Source of the DNA: Pedobacter insulae
GTDB taxonomy: Bacteria > Bacteroidota > Bacteroidia > Sphingobacteriales > Sphingobacteriaceae
Direction: 5' to 3'
NCBI RefSeq assembly: GCF_900113525.1
Contig: NZ_FOPP01000002.1
Coordinates: 372,001 to 436,000, forward strand
Length of the DNA stretch: 64,000 nucleotides
Under the pieces are notes generated by a model. The model saw only the letters and a program-made list of their open reading frames with translations. It had not been told where the DNA came from and made no database searches. Positions 45,244 through 54,102 of the stretch are shown here, one piece after another. A program made the translations under genes and the position numbers. Within the stretch, counting starts at the first letter, position 1. Each line of letters begins with the position of its first letter.

Positions 45244-46017
45244 ATGAAGATTTTTAAAAATAATATGTTGCCAGCAATTATCCTCTTGCTGGTTGCAATA
45301 ACCCAAAGTGGTTGCGAAAAGATGTTTGGCTTAAACCGTCAAAAAGATTACGATTATGAAAAGAAAACGCTTGATCCGAACATTGGTGTTTCTGCAAGAA
45401 AATTTCTGGAAGATAGAGCAACAGGTACCGGAATGGCCAATGGCGTAAACGACACCGTTTTTAAGTACATGAAATTAGGCCTTGAGTACGCAGGTATTGA
45501 TTTATCGGAGTATGAAAAAGGAGATCGTACCTTTCTTTTTTTACACAACGACGCAATTAGAGTATTACCTAATAAAAACCCTAATATCCCAACAGCAGGA
45601 CTATGGTTCGATTTTCCGATTGTTACAGGTATTAACCCTACAACCGGGCTGCCAATAACCAAACCTGCAACCCAATGGAGCGATTACCCTAAGGAAGATG
45701 TAAGAAACTATTTTTTATACTTGATTGGGCAGGGTAAACATAATTTTGATAATTTAAATGCAACTAATAAAACAGTGAAATCATTTTTACCTACCGGTGC
45801 AATCTTGTCAAAATCATCAATGCTGGGCTATGCTAATGAAGGTAAAGGATTTGATGAGGGTGGCAATTTCTATTTAAGACTATTGAATAATAGCGATTTG
45901 GCGCCAATTGTGCACAACAATAGAACTAATGATAGAAGTGCCGGGTATGTAGCTACCAATGGTATTATCCATGTTTTTGGCGCATCTTTAGCGCCGGCAT
46001 TATCCGTAACACCATAA
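45244..46017 (+). CDS. fasciclin-like surface lipoprotein
   Basis: 257 aa from the ATG at 45244; a frame from 45181 overlaps susD and is less likely. Lipobox T-Q-S-G-C. The rest resembles a single divergent fasciclin (FAS1) domain: early helix F-K-Y-M-K-L-G-L-E-Y-A-G-I-D-L, D-R-T-F-L-F-L-H-N-D-A-I-R, D-V-R-N-Y-F-L-Y-L-I-G-Q-G, and the ending V-A-T-N-G-I-I-H-V-F-G-A-S-L. Such lipoproteins are common third members of SusCD operons and probably bind glycan at the cell surface. No enzyme motif is present. Confidence 0.72.
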   Translation: MKIFKNNMLPAIILLLVAITQSGCEKMFGLNRQKDYDYEKKTLDPNIGVSARKFLEDRATGTGMANGVNDTVFKYMKLGLEYAGIDLSEYEKGDRTFLFLHNDAIRVLPNKNPNIPTAGLWFDFPIVTGINPTTGLPITKPATQWSDYPKEDVRNYFLYLIGQGKHNFDNLNATNKTVKSFLPTGAILSKSSMLGYANEGKGFDEGGNFYLRLLNNSDLAPIVHNNRTNDRSAGYVATNGIIHVFGASLAPALSVTP

Positions 46018-46041
46018 TGTAGACAATGTTTCTTAATAGTT

Positions 46042-46085
46042 AAAAAATGGTCTCTCAGCTCATTAGCCAGGAGGCCATTTTTTTT
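46042..46085. terminator. bidirectional terminator between the SusCD operon and araC
   Basis: AAAAAATGGTCTC (46042-46054) pairs with GAGGCCATTTTTT (46071-46083) with one wobble pair; A-runs and T-runs on both sides serve the convergent genes. Confidence 0.78.
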
Positions 46086-46151
46086 GCGCTAAGTTCGTTT
46101 AATTTCCATTTAACTAAAGCGGAATACTGCTCAGTGATGAAAGAGTTAAGA

Positions 46152-47030
46152 CTAATTGGTATGTCCTGAAATGAACTCCTTCTGGTAGTTCAGCGGACTT
46201 TTTCCAGTAGTAATCTTAAAATATTTGTGAAAACTTGCCAGATTATTAAAGCCGCTCTCGTAACAGAGCTGTTTCATATTAAGTTTATTTTCCATTAATA
46301 ACTTACAGGCATGGCCGACTTTAATCTCGGTAAGAAACCTTGAATATGTTTTCCGGGTTTTAGATTTAAAATATCTGCAGAATGAATTTGGACTGATTAC
46401 AGCCACACCTGCAATTTCCTCTAAGTGTATTTTCCTCCTGAAATTTTTCAATGTATAATCATAGATGGCGTTAATTCTGATATTTTCTGATTCGTCATAA
46501 TCTTGTTTAAAGCCGATGGAAGATAGTTTTACGATTTGGTTGCAATTAGCAATTAGTGTTAGTGCTTCCAACAATAAGATAATTCGATTTGTGCCATCAG
46601 CAGGTACCATTTGTTCTAATAGCTCAGCAACTTTAGGTTTAATTTTTCCGTTAACCTGTAGCCCTCTTCTACTATTTTCGAGTAGTGTTTTAATGGCTTT
46701 ATTTTCTGGAAGACCAAGGAATTGCTCACCCCAGAAATTTTCGCTGAAGTGGGCTACACGTACATCAGCCGTAGCTTTAGATTGCTCATTGAAATATACG
46801 TCGTCGAATCTCCAATAATGTGCCAGATGCGCACCTACCAATATAATATCTCCCGATCTAAAACTTCTGATGCTGTCGCCGATAAACTGTGTGCCCACTC
46901 CTTTTTTTAGATGTATAAGCTCAACTTCAGGATGGTAATGCCACTTGTTGTTCATGTAAGGAACCAAATCTCGCCTTACACTGAAAGAGTGGGCGGGTCC
47001 AGTTGAAACTTTTAATAGTTGCGGTTTCAT
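46152..47030 (-). CDS. AraC-family regulator of the fucose genes
   Basis: 292 aa, cupin sensor (W-H-Y-H-P-E-V-E-L-I-H; G-D-I-I-L-V-G-A-H-L-A-H-Y-W) plus AraC helix-turn-helix pair (E-E-I-A-G-V-A-V-I-S-P-N-S-F-C-R-Y-F; C-Y-E-S-G-F-N-N-L-A-S-F-H). About 85% identical to the protein at 12807-13685; the DNA-binding helices differ at only a few positions, so both probably read the same site. It is divergent from fucP by 234 bp. It most likely activates fucose uptake and oxidation when L-fucose or an acid derived from it is present. Confidence 0.91.
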   Translation of the reverse strand: MKPQLLKVSTGPAHSFSVRRDLVPYMNNKWHYHPEVELIHLKKGVGTQFIGDSIRSFRSGDIILVGAHLAHYWRFDDVYFNEQSKATADVRVAHFSENFWGEQFLGLPENKAIKTLLENSRRGLQVNGKIKPKVAELLEQMVPADGTNRIILLLEALTLIANCNQIVKLSSIGFKQDYDESENIRINAIYDYTLKNFRRKIHLEEIAGVAVISPNSFCRYFKSKTRKTYSRFLTEIKVGHACKLLMENKLNMKQLCYESGFNNLASFHKYFKITTGKSPLNYQKEFISGHTN

Positions 47031-47093
47031 GTCAATATAGTTTTATAAATGGTCAAATAAATATACTGGAAAATATTATAATGTTTCATTACA

Positions 47094-47122
47094 ATGCCAA
47101 TATTGTTTATTATTTGGGTAAT
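47094..47122. promoter_or_regulatory. 29-bp block shared with the araC region at 13751-13779
   Basis: Matches the other locus at 25 of 29 bases and sits in the araC-fucP divergent region, 63 bp before the araC start. It holds CCAA and TTGG ends about 16 bp apart, a weak dyad. Candidate shared operator of the two AraC paralogs. Confidence 0.55.
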
Positions 47123-47264
47123 CTTGGTAAATATTTAAATTGGAATACTTCTTTCTTTGTATTAACCAAATGATATCATCTGTACGGAACAAATCGCCTT
47201 TTGCTAAATAAGCATAGACAATTCCTATAACATAAAATTTGGGCAAACCTAGAACCAAATTTAT

Positions 47265-48515
47265 ATGTCGAAAAACAAATACTTGTTTGCATTTATCCTT
47301 GTTACCTCTTTATTTTTCCTTTGGGCATTGCTGCATAATATTAATCCAATTTTAATTCCGCATTTAAAAAAAGCCTGTAGGTTAACAGACACAGAATCTT
47401 CCTTAATTGACCTTTTTGTATATTTAGCTTATTTCCTAGTGGCTTTACCAGCTGGGTTGTTCATGCATAAGTATGGTTACAAAAAGGGTATCATATTTGG
47501 ACTTTGCCTTTATGCAATGGGGGCATTGCTCGTAATTGCGGCGGCTACCGAAAGAAGTTACCTATTTTTCTTGTGTGCATTTTTTGTCATTGCCAGTGGA
47601 GCTACCTTTTTAGAAACCGTAGCTAATCCGTACATCGCGGTATTGGGGCCAAAAGAAAACTCAGAACAGCGTTTAAATTTTGCACAGTCATTTAATGGGG
47701 TGGGATCATTTTTAGCTCCGATTTTAGGTGGTCAGTTTATTCTTTCAGGAATTGAATACAGCAAAGATACCCTAGACAATATGAGTGCAAGTCAGTTAAA
47801 TGCCTACTTGCAAACCGAGGCAGACTCAATTAAAGTACCATATCTAATTATAGCAGTAGTTGTAATTCTTTTGATTATTCTTTTTGCGTTTATCAAAATT
47901 CCAGAAATTAAAGGTGAGGATGACCATATTCATGGTCCAACAAAGTTTTCGGCTAAAGTTTTAAGACATTCCCATACTCGTTGGGCAATTATTGCACAAT
48001 TTTTTTACGTTGGTGCGCAAGTAGGTATTGGTAGTTTCTTCATCAGGTATGCTAAATTTGTAAATGATGTTAATGAGAAAGATGCAGCATTAATTTGGGG
48101 ATCTGTTGCCATGGTTGGTTTTATGGCTGGCAGATTTATGGGTACCTTCATGATGCGTTATATCAAAGCTCCAAAGTTATTGGCACTTTATGCTGTAATT
48201 AATATATTATTATTGGTTTTGGCAATGTTCACCAGTGGAGAACTTTCCTTATATTGCGTAGTAGCTGTACCATTTTTCATGTCGATTATGTTTCCTACTA
48301 TTTTTGCACTAGGTATTAAAGATCTTGGAGAGGAAACCAAGATAGCTGCATCGTTTATTGTAATGTCTATTATTGGCGGGGCATTGGCGCCTGTAGTAAT
48401 GGGCTTAATCTCTGATGCGACAGAAAGTATTCAAAAGGCATATGTTGTTCCATTATGTTGCTTTGTGGTTATTTTATATTATTCGGTAAAAACCTATAAA
48501 GTGAAACCATTTTAA
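47265..48515 (+). CDS. fucP: FucP-type L-fucose:H+ symporter
   Basis: 416 aa, 12 transmembrane helices, MFS. FHS-family features: N-terminal F-L-W-A-L-L-H-N-I-N-P-I-L-I-P-H-L-K, the Y-F-L-V-A-L-P-A-G-L-F-M-H-K-Y-G-Y-K loop, and the acidic G-A-T-F-L-E-T-V-A-N-P-Y-I (equivalent to the functional Glu of E. coli FucP). Loop N-F-A-Q-S-F-N-G-V-G-S is also typical. It brings L-fucose released by the GH95/GH29 enzymes through the inner membrane. It begins the run with the mutarotase 2 bp later. Close relatives transport glucose or galactose, so specificity comes from context. Confidence 0.88.
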   Translation: MSKNKYLFAFILVTSLFFLWALLHNINPILIPHLKKACRLTDTESSLIDLFVYLAYFLVALPAGLFMHKYGYKKGIIFGLCLYAMGALLVIAAATERSYLFFLCAFFVIASGATFLETVANPYIAVLGPKENSEQRLNFAQSFNGVGSFLAPILGGQFILSGIEYSKDTLDNMSASQLNAYLQTEADSIKVPYLIIAVVVILLIILFAFIKIPEIKGEDDHIHGPTKFSAKVLRHSHTRWAIIAQFFYVGAQVGIGSFFIRYAKFVNDVNEKDAALIWGSVAMVGFMAGRFMGTFMMRYIKAPKLLALYAVINILLLVLAMFTSGELSLYCVVAVPFFMSIMFPTIFALGIKDLGEETKIAASFIVMSIIGGALAPVVMGLISDATESIQKAYVVPLCCFVVILYYSVKTYKVKPF

Positions 48516-48517
48516 AG

Positions 48518-48847
48518 ATGAAAAAATTTGCATTAACGCTAGCGCTTAAAGACGACCCTGAATTAATTGGGGAATATGAGAGATTTCACAAGAATGTTTG
48601 GCCTGAGGTTTTAAAAAGTATCTTGGATTCAGGGATTCGGGAAATGGAGATTTATAGACTTGGTACAAGACTTTTTATGACTATCACAGCAGATGCTGAT
48701 TTTTCTTTCGATAAAAAATCAGCAATGGACAAGAACAATGACAGGGTTCAGGAATGGGAAGAGCTGATGTGGAATTATCAGCAAAAAATACCAGGCTCGG
48801 CACCTGATGAAAAATGGGTTTTAATGAAAAAAATATTTGAGTTATAA
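48518..48847 (+). CDS. RhaM-type sugar mutarotase (L-fucose or L-rhamnose)
   Basis: 109 aa, single PF05336 domain: N-terminal F-A-L-T-L-A-L-K-D-D-P, Y-E-R-F-H-K-N-V-W-P-E-V, G-I-R-E-M-E-I-Y-R-L-G and the C-terminal W-V-L-M-K-K-I-F. This family interconverts the alpha and beta anomers of 6-deoxy-hexoses. Although named for rhamnose, it lies in a fucose cluster, so L-fucose is the more likely substrate here. Two bases separate it from fucP and one from the dehydratase gene. It is cytoplasmic. Confidence 0.88.
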   Translation: MKKFALTLALKDDPELIGEYERFHKNVWPEVLKSILDSGIREMEIYRLGTRLFMTITADADFSFDKKSAMDKNNDRVQEWEELMWNYQQKIPGSAPDEKWVLMKKIFEL

Positions 48848-48848
48848 T

Positions 48849-50516
48849 ATGTTTACGATCGAAACGGAAGTAAGTTATCTGCAAATTCATCCAAAAGATA
48901 ACATATTAGTGGCACTGAAAGATCTTGAAAAAGGTTTTGCAGTAGATTTTCAGAATGAAATTACATACTTAAAAGACCACGTTCAGTGTAAGCACAAATT
49001 TAGTACTACTGATTTAAAGGAAGGAGATGAGCTTTATATGTACGGAGTGTTAGTAGGGGAAGCTACTAAAGCTATTCCAGCTGGATCGGCTCTTACTACA
49101 GCAAACATTCATCATGCAACTGCTCCTTTTAGTATGGGCGAAAGAAAACTCACCTGGCAAAAACCCGATATTTCTAAGTTTGAAGCTTTATCTTTTAATG
49201 GATTTGCGCGTGCTGATGGTAGTGTAGGTACTGCTAACTATTGGTTAGTTATTCCTATGGTTTTTTGTGAGAATAGAAATGTAGGAGTATTAAAGGATGC
49301 ATTAGTTGAAAAATTAGGTTATAAAAAAGCAAAGGGTTGGGCACCCGAAGTAGATCAATTAATTGGCTTGTACAAAACTGGTCTATCTGTGAGTGATATT
49401 TTGGAAACAGAGTTTGAACAAAACAGTTCGACGAAAGTCACGGATAGAGTATTCGCTAATGTAGATGGAATTAAATTTTTAACCCATGATTTAGGCTGTG
49501 GCGGAATTCGACTAGATTCTGAGGCATTATGCGGTTTGTTAGCGGGCTATATAACACATCCAAATGTGGCGGGTGCAACAGTCCTTTCCTTGGGCTGCCA
49601 ACATGCTCAAACTAGCATTCTTATGAATGAGATTTTTAAAAGGGATGCAAAATTCGATAAACCATTAGTGGTGCTGGAGCAACAAGTTTCTGGTACCGAG
49701 CAGCAAATGCTCAAAGATGCGTTAAAGCAGACCTTTGCGGGACTGATTAAGGCTAATGAACAACATCGTACACCCGCGCCACTTCATAAACTCTGTATAG
49801 GAATGGAGTGTGGGGGCTCTGATGGTTTTTCTGGGATTTCTGCAAATCCAGCGCTTGGCTACGTTTCTGATCTTTTAGTATCACTTGGCGGCTCTGTAAT
49901 TTTAGCTGAATTTCCGGAACTGTGTGGTGTTGAGCAAGAACTGAGCGATAGATGTATCGATGAAGATGTTGCGCAACGGTTTATGGATCTAATGACCACT
50001 TATAATGCGAAGGCTCTACAAGATGGTTCTGGTTTTCATGCTAACCCATCACCAGGTAATATTAGAGATGGCTTAATTACTGACGCAATAAAATCTGCTG
50101 GTGCTGCCAAGAAAGGGGGCAATTCACCAATTGTTGCAGTACTAGATTACCCAGAAAAAGTAACCAGTTCCGGTCTAAACTTACTTTGTACACCTGGAAG
50201 TGACGTAGAAAGTACCACGGCAGAAGTTGCTGCAGGTGCCAGTATTGTGTTATTTACCACTGGTTTAGGAACCCCAACAGGTAATCCAATTACACCGGTG
50301 ATTAAAATAGCAACAAATTCAGCCTTAGCACAAAGAATGCCAGATATCATTGATATTGATTGTGGCACCATTATTATAGGAAAAGAGACCATCGAGGAGG
50401 CTGGTGAAAGGATTTTAAACTACATTATTGCGGTAGCTAGTGGAGAAGAAATTCCTAAGGCGGTACAATTAGAACAAGATGATTTTATTCCTTGGAAAAG
50501 AGGAGTAAGCTTGTAG
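48849..50516 (+). CDS. UxaA-family sugar-acid dehydratase
   Basis: 555 aa from the ATG at 48849; an upstream TTG at 48837 would overlap the mutarotase. N-terminal SAF domain (about 1-95) and a long C-terminal altronate/galactarate dehydratase domain with G-T-A-N-Y-W-L-V-I-P, H-D-L-G-C-G-G-I-R (metal site), L-S-L-G-C-Q-H-A-Q-T, G-M-E-C-G-G-S-D-G-F-S-G and I-I-I-G-K-E-T-I-E-E-A-G. UxaA normally dehydrates D-altronate; in this cluster L-fuconate to 2-keto-3-deoxy-L-fuconate is the probable reaction. That replaces the enolase-superfamily FucD. Substrate is inferred from context. Confidence 0.88.
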   Translation: MFTIETEVSYLQIHPKDNILVALKDLEKGFAVDFQNEITYLKDHVQCKHKFSTTDLKEGDELYMYGVLVGEATKAIPAGSALTTANIHHATAPFSMGERKLTWQKPDISKFEALSFNGFARADGSVGTANYWLVIPMVFCENRNVGVLKDALVEKLGYKKAKGWAPEVDQLIGLYKTGLSVSDILETEFEQNSSTKVTDRVFANVDGIKFLTHDLGCGGIRLDSEALCGLLAGYITHPNVAGATVLSLGCQHAQTSILMNEIFKRDAKFDKPLVVLEQQVSGTEQQMLKDALKQTFAGLIKANEQHRTPAPLHKLCIGMECGGSDGFSGISANPALGYVSDLLVSLGGSVILAEFPELCGVEQELSDRCIDEDVAQRFMDLMTTYNAKALQDGSGFHANPSPGNIRDGLITDAIKSAGAAKKGGNSPIVAVLDYPEKVTSSGLNLLCTPGSDVESTTAEVAAGASIVLFTTGLGTPTGNPITPVIKIATNSALAQRMPDIIDIDCGTIIIGKETIEEAGERILNYIIAVASGEEIPKAVQLEQDDFIPWKRGVSL

Positions 50517-50543
50517 TAAGGTTTTTGATTTAAAACAACGAAC

Positions 50544-51332
50544 ATGAATTTAGTATTAAAAGATAAAGTAATTATAATAACAGGTGGGGCAAAAGGTATT
50601 GGACTAGGAATTGCCAAAGTATTGGCGGGGGAAGGTGCTATTCCAGTTGTCATTGGTAGGAATAAACAAGATAACGAAATTGCAATAACGCAACTCTGCG
50701 CTTATGGGGTTGATGCATTCGCTATTCAAGCAGAACTAAGTGAACCTGCAGCTGTTGAGATAGCTGTAAAAAGTGTCATTTCCAAATATGGAAGAATAGA
50801 TGGTATTGTAAATAATGCAGGTTTAAATGATGGCGTTGGACTGGAACATGGGAATTATGAACGGTTTATGCAAAGCCTTCATAGCAATTTGGTGCACTAC
50901 TATTTAATGGTTCATTATGCACTCCCGGAACTGAAAAAAAGTAAGGGTGCTATTGTTAATATTACCTCAAAAACTGCCGATACTGGTCAAGGTAATACCT
51001 CAGCTTACGCAGCAGCAAACGGTGGTAGGAATGCGTTGACAAGAGAGTGGGCGGTAGAACTTTTAAAATATGGCATTCGGGTAAATGCCGTTGTGGTAGC
51101 AGAGTGTTGGACGCCGCAATATGCTAAGTGGATTACCACCTTGAATAACCCTGATGCGATGTTAAAAGAAATTACGCGTAAAATTCCATTCGAAAATAGA
51201 ATGACTACCGCAGAAGAGATCGGAAATATGACCGCTTTTTTACTGAGCGAAAAGTCAAGCCACACCACAGGTCAGTTAATTTATGTAGACGGTGGTTATG
51301 TACATTTAGATCGGGCATTAGCCAATCAATAG
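50544..51332 (+). CDS. SDR-family sugar dehydrogenase with Asn in place of the catalytic Lys
   Basis: 262 aa, NAD(P) Rossmann fold: T-G-G-A-K-G-I-G (residues about 12-19), V-N-N-A-G, N-I-T-S142-K and the catalytic S-A-Y155-A-A-A-N159. The usual Y-x-x-x-K lysine is Asn (codon aac at 51018-51020), an odd change at a core residue. C-terminal D-G-G-Y-V-H-L-D-R. In context it would oxidise L-fucose to the lactone or 2-keto-3-deoxy-L-fuconate to the 2,4-diketo acid. It follows the dehydratase by 27 bp. A decayed relative lies at 13821-14320. Confidence 0.82.
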   Translation: MNLVLKDKVIIITGGAKGIGLGIAKVLAGEGAIPVVIGRNKQDNEIAITQLCAYGVDAFAIQAELSEPAAVEIAVKSVISKYGRIDGIVNNAGLNDGVGLEHGNYERFMQSLHSNLVHYYLMVHYALPELKKSKGAIVNITSKTADTGQGNTSAYAAANGGRNALTREWAVELLKYGIRVNAVVVAECWTPQYAKWITTLNNPDAMLKEITRKIPFENRMTTAEEIGNMTAFLLSEKSSHTTGQLIYVDGGYVHLDRALANQ

Positions 51333-51405
51333 GATTTTTGAATTCTGCTTGTCTTCACGAGTTTTTCGCAAGGCAATCTCATATTAATTACATTTTATCT
51401 CTACC

Positions 51406-53943
51406 ATGAACCGTTTACTCCTGCTATTTTTATTTTTAACCGCACTTCAAGCGAGTGCACAAGAAAACGATGATTTAAAACTTTGGTATAACCGTCCCGC
51501 TAGCGTTTGGGAAGAGGCTTTGCCATTGGGGAATGGCAAAACAGGGGCGATGGTGTTCGGTGGAATTAAAACAGAAAGATATCAGCTCAATGATAATACC
51601 TTATGGTCTGGCTACCCAATTTCAGGGAATAACCCAGACGGTCCGGCTATACTTCCGCAGGTGCGGAAAGCAATATTTGAAGGTGATTATACCAAGGCGA
51701 CAACACTTTGGCGCAAAATGCAAGGACCGTACTCTGCTAGATATTTACCACTGGGAGATTTGCTGATTAATTATGATCTTAAAGATTCGATAGCAGCAAC
51801 TTACTATCGTGATTTAAATCTTCATAATGCTGTTTCAACAGTACGCTATAAAATTGGAGCGATTATTTATACACGCGAAACATTGATTAGTTTTCCTGAA
51901 AAGATGATGGTTGTGCATTTAACGGCCGATCAAAAAGGTGCGCTTAATTTCAATGTAGGTCTCTCTAGTCAGCTACGTTACAAAAGTACAGCAACCGCAG
52001 ATGATTATCTGCTATTAAAAGGGAAAGCACCTAAACACGTTGCAAATCGTGACTATGAACCTTTTCAGATCGTATATGATGAAGACCCAAAAGGAGAGGG
52101 AATGAATTTTGAAATTCATGTAAAGGTGAAACTAGATGGTGGAAGCGTAAAAGCCAGTGGAGAGCAATTAAAGGTGGAAAATGCAAATTCGGTTACGTTA
52201 TATCTTTCAGAAGCCACGAGTTTCAATGGTTTTGATAAATCTCCAGGATTTGAAGGGAAAGATCCGGCTGTTGAGGCCAAAAGCAAGTTGCAAAATGCGC
52301 TTGTAAAGTCATATACTGAAATTAAAGCGGCACACATTGGCGATTATCAAAAACTATTTAATCGTGTCGCTTTTAATTTAAAAGGCAATAATGAGTTTTT
52401 GAGACAGCCAACAAACGAACGCCTATTTAAGTTTAAAGAAAATAAGAATGATCGTCAGCTACAAGTCCTTTATTATCAATTTGGTCGCTATCTGATGATT
52501 GCCAGTTCGCGACCAGGATCTAGACCTACCAATTTGCAAGGAATTTGGAATGATAAGGTTATTCCGCCATGGGGTAGCAACTACACTACCAATATTAATA
52601 CGGAAATGAATTATTGGCTGGCAGAAAACACTAACCTTTCTGAGTGCCACCAGCCTTTGTTTGATTTTATGAAAGAGCTGGCAGTGAATGGTGCAAAAAC
52701 TGCGAAGGTAAACTACAATATTAAAGAGGGTTGGACCGCCCATCACAATTCCGACTTATGGGCTAAAACCTCTCCTCCCGGGGGATACGATTGGGATCCT
52801 AAAGGTTTACCTAGATGGTCGGCATGGCCGATGGCCGGTGGATGGCTTAGTACACACCTATGGGAACATTATTTATTTACTGGCGACAAAGGATTTTTGG
52901 TAAGAGATGGCTATCCCTTAATGAAAGGAGCTGCACAATTTTTATTGAAATGGCTTATCATAGATTCTAAAACAGGATACTTAGTCACCAATCCATCTAC
53001 CTCTCCAGAAAATACTGTCAAAATTAAAGGGAGGGAATATCAGTTGAGCATGGCTAGTACGATGGACATGGCCATTATTAGAGAGCTATTTACCGATTGT
53101 ATTAGTGCATCAAAGGTGCTAAATATTGATGCAGATTTCCGTGTAAAATTGCAAGTTGCTAAAAGTAAACTCTATCCTTACCACATAGGTCAATATGGAC
53201 AATTGCAAGAATGGTATAATGATTGGGATGATCCCAAAGACATCCATCGACATATTTCACATTTGTTTGGTCTTTTTCCTGGGAATCAGATTTCGGTGCA
53301 CAAGACACCTGAATTAGCTGCCGCAGCCAAACAAACGCTTATTCACCGAGGTGATATTAGCACAGGATGGTCTATGGCCTGGAAAATAAACTGGTGGGCA
53401 AGAATGAAGGATGGTAATCATGCTTATGAAATATTGAATACAGCCTTCAACTATATTGACCCTACTCAGAGCCGTGCGCAAATGAGTGGAGGGGGTACTT
53501 ATCCGAATCTATTTGATGCACACCCTCCATTTCAAATTGATGGCAATTTTGGGGGGACTGCTGGCATGACAGAAATGCTATTGCAAAGCCATGAAGGTGA
53601 AATTAGCCTGTTACCAGCTTTACCCGATGCTTGGCCAAACGGCTCAATCAAAGGAATTAAAGCAAGGGGCAATTTTGAAGTAGCCATTGACTGGGGAAAT
53701 GGGAAATTAACCAAAGCAACTATTACGGCCGTGATTGGGGGTAATTGCCGATTGAGAACACCTATTCCGGTAAGGGTGATAGAGGTGCCGTACATTACCA
53801 ACCCACCTATGCCAAGCTTTGATGTGGTGACTTATCAAAATAAAACGAAAGCGAAGCTTCTAGAAGTTAAAGCAAGTAGCGGTTATACCATTAATTTCAA
53901 AACACAGAAAGGGAAATCTTATACCATTGTTCCCATAAAATAG
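51406..53943 (+). CDS. GH95 alpha-L-fucosidase (or alpha-L-galactosidase)
   Basis: 845 aa, signal peptide to A-S-A-Q. GH95 layout: N-terminal beta-sandwich ([19 protein letters not shown]), then an (alpha/alpha)6 barrel with T-N396-I-N398-T-E-M-N-Y-W, N-P-S-T-S-P-E535-[14 protein letters not shown], and Q-I-D712-G-N-F-G-G, matching the inverting enzyme's Asn pair, acid Glu and Asp. It removes alpha-1,2-type fucose (some members remove L-galactose) from oligosaccharides in the periplasm. It begins the run of glycan-degrading enzymes, 73 bp after the SDR gene. A normal family length. Confidence 0.93.
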   Translation: MNRLLLLFLFLTALQASAQENDDLKLWYNRPASVWEEALPLGNGKTGAMVFGGIKTERYQLNDNTLWSGYPISGNNPDGPAILPQVRKAIFEGDYTKATTLWRKMQGPYSARYLPLGDLLINYDLKDSIAATYYRDLNLHNAVSTVRYKIGAIIYTRETLISFPEKMMVVHLTADQKGALNFNVGLSSQLRYKSTATADDYLLLKGKAPKHVANRDYEPFQIVYDEDPKGEGMNFEIHVKVKLDGGSVKASGEQLKVENANSVTLYLSEATSFNGFDKSPGFEGKDPAVEAKSKLQNALVKSYTEIKAAHIGDYQKLFNRVAFNLKGNNEFLRQPTNERLFKFKENKNDRQLQVLYYQFGRYLMIASSRPGSRPTNLQGIWNDKVIPPWGSNYTTNINTEMNYWLAENTNLSECHQPLFDFMKELAVNGAKTAKVNYNIKEGWTAHHNSDLWAKTSPPGGYDWDPKGLPRWSAWPMAGGWLSTHLWEHYLFTGDKGFLVRDGYPLMKGAAQFLLKWLIIDSKTGYLVTNPSTSPENTVKIKGREYQLSMASTMDMAIIRELFTDCISASKVLNIDADFRVKLQVAKSKLYPYHIGQYGQLQEWYNDWDDPKDIHRHISHLFGLFPGNQISVHKTPELAAAAKQTLIHRGDISTGWSMAWKINWWARMKDGNHAYEILNTAFNYIDPTQSRAQMSGGGTYPNLFDAHPPFQIDGNFGGTAGMTEMLLQSHEGEISLLPALPDAWPNGSIKGIKARGNFEVAIDWGNGKLTKATITAVIGGNCRLRTPIPVRVIEVPYITNPPMPSFDVVTYQNKTKAKLLEVKASSGYTINFKTQKGKSYTIVPIK

Positions 53944-54102
53944 GGGTAGCTTAAATTCAATAAATAAATGCCAATTCAGTTGACATGGTTGATGCAAATA
54001 TTGCTGAATGATGAGGTAAAAAGACAGAATAAAACCCCGGTATTTATCCCTTATTTGCATAGATTAGGATTAACTCCTACTACTAACCAAATATAGTAAA
54101 TC

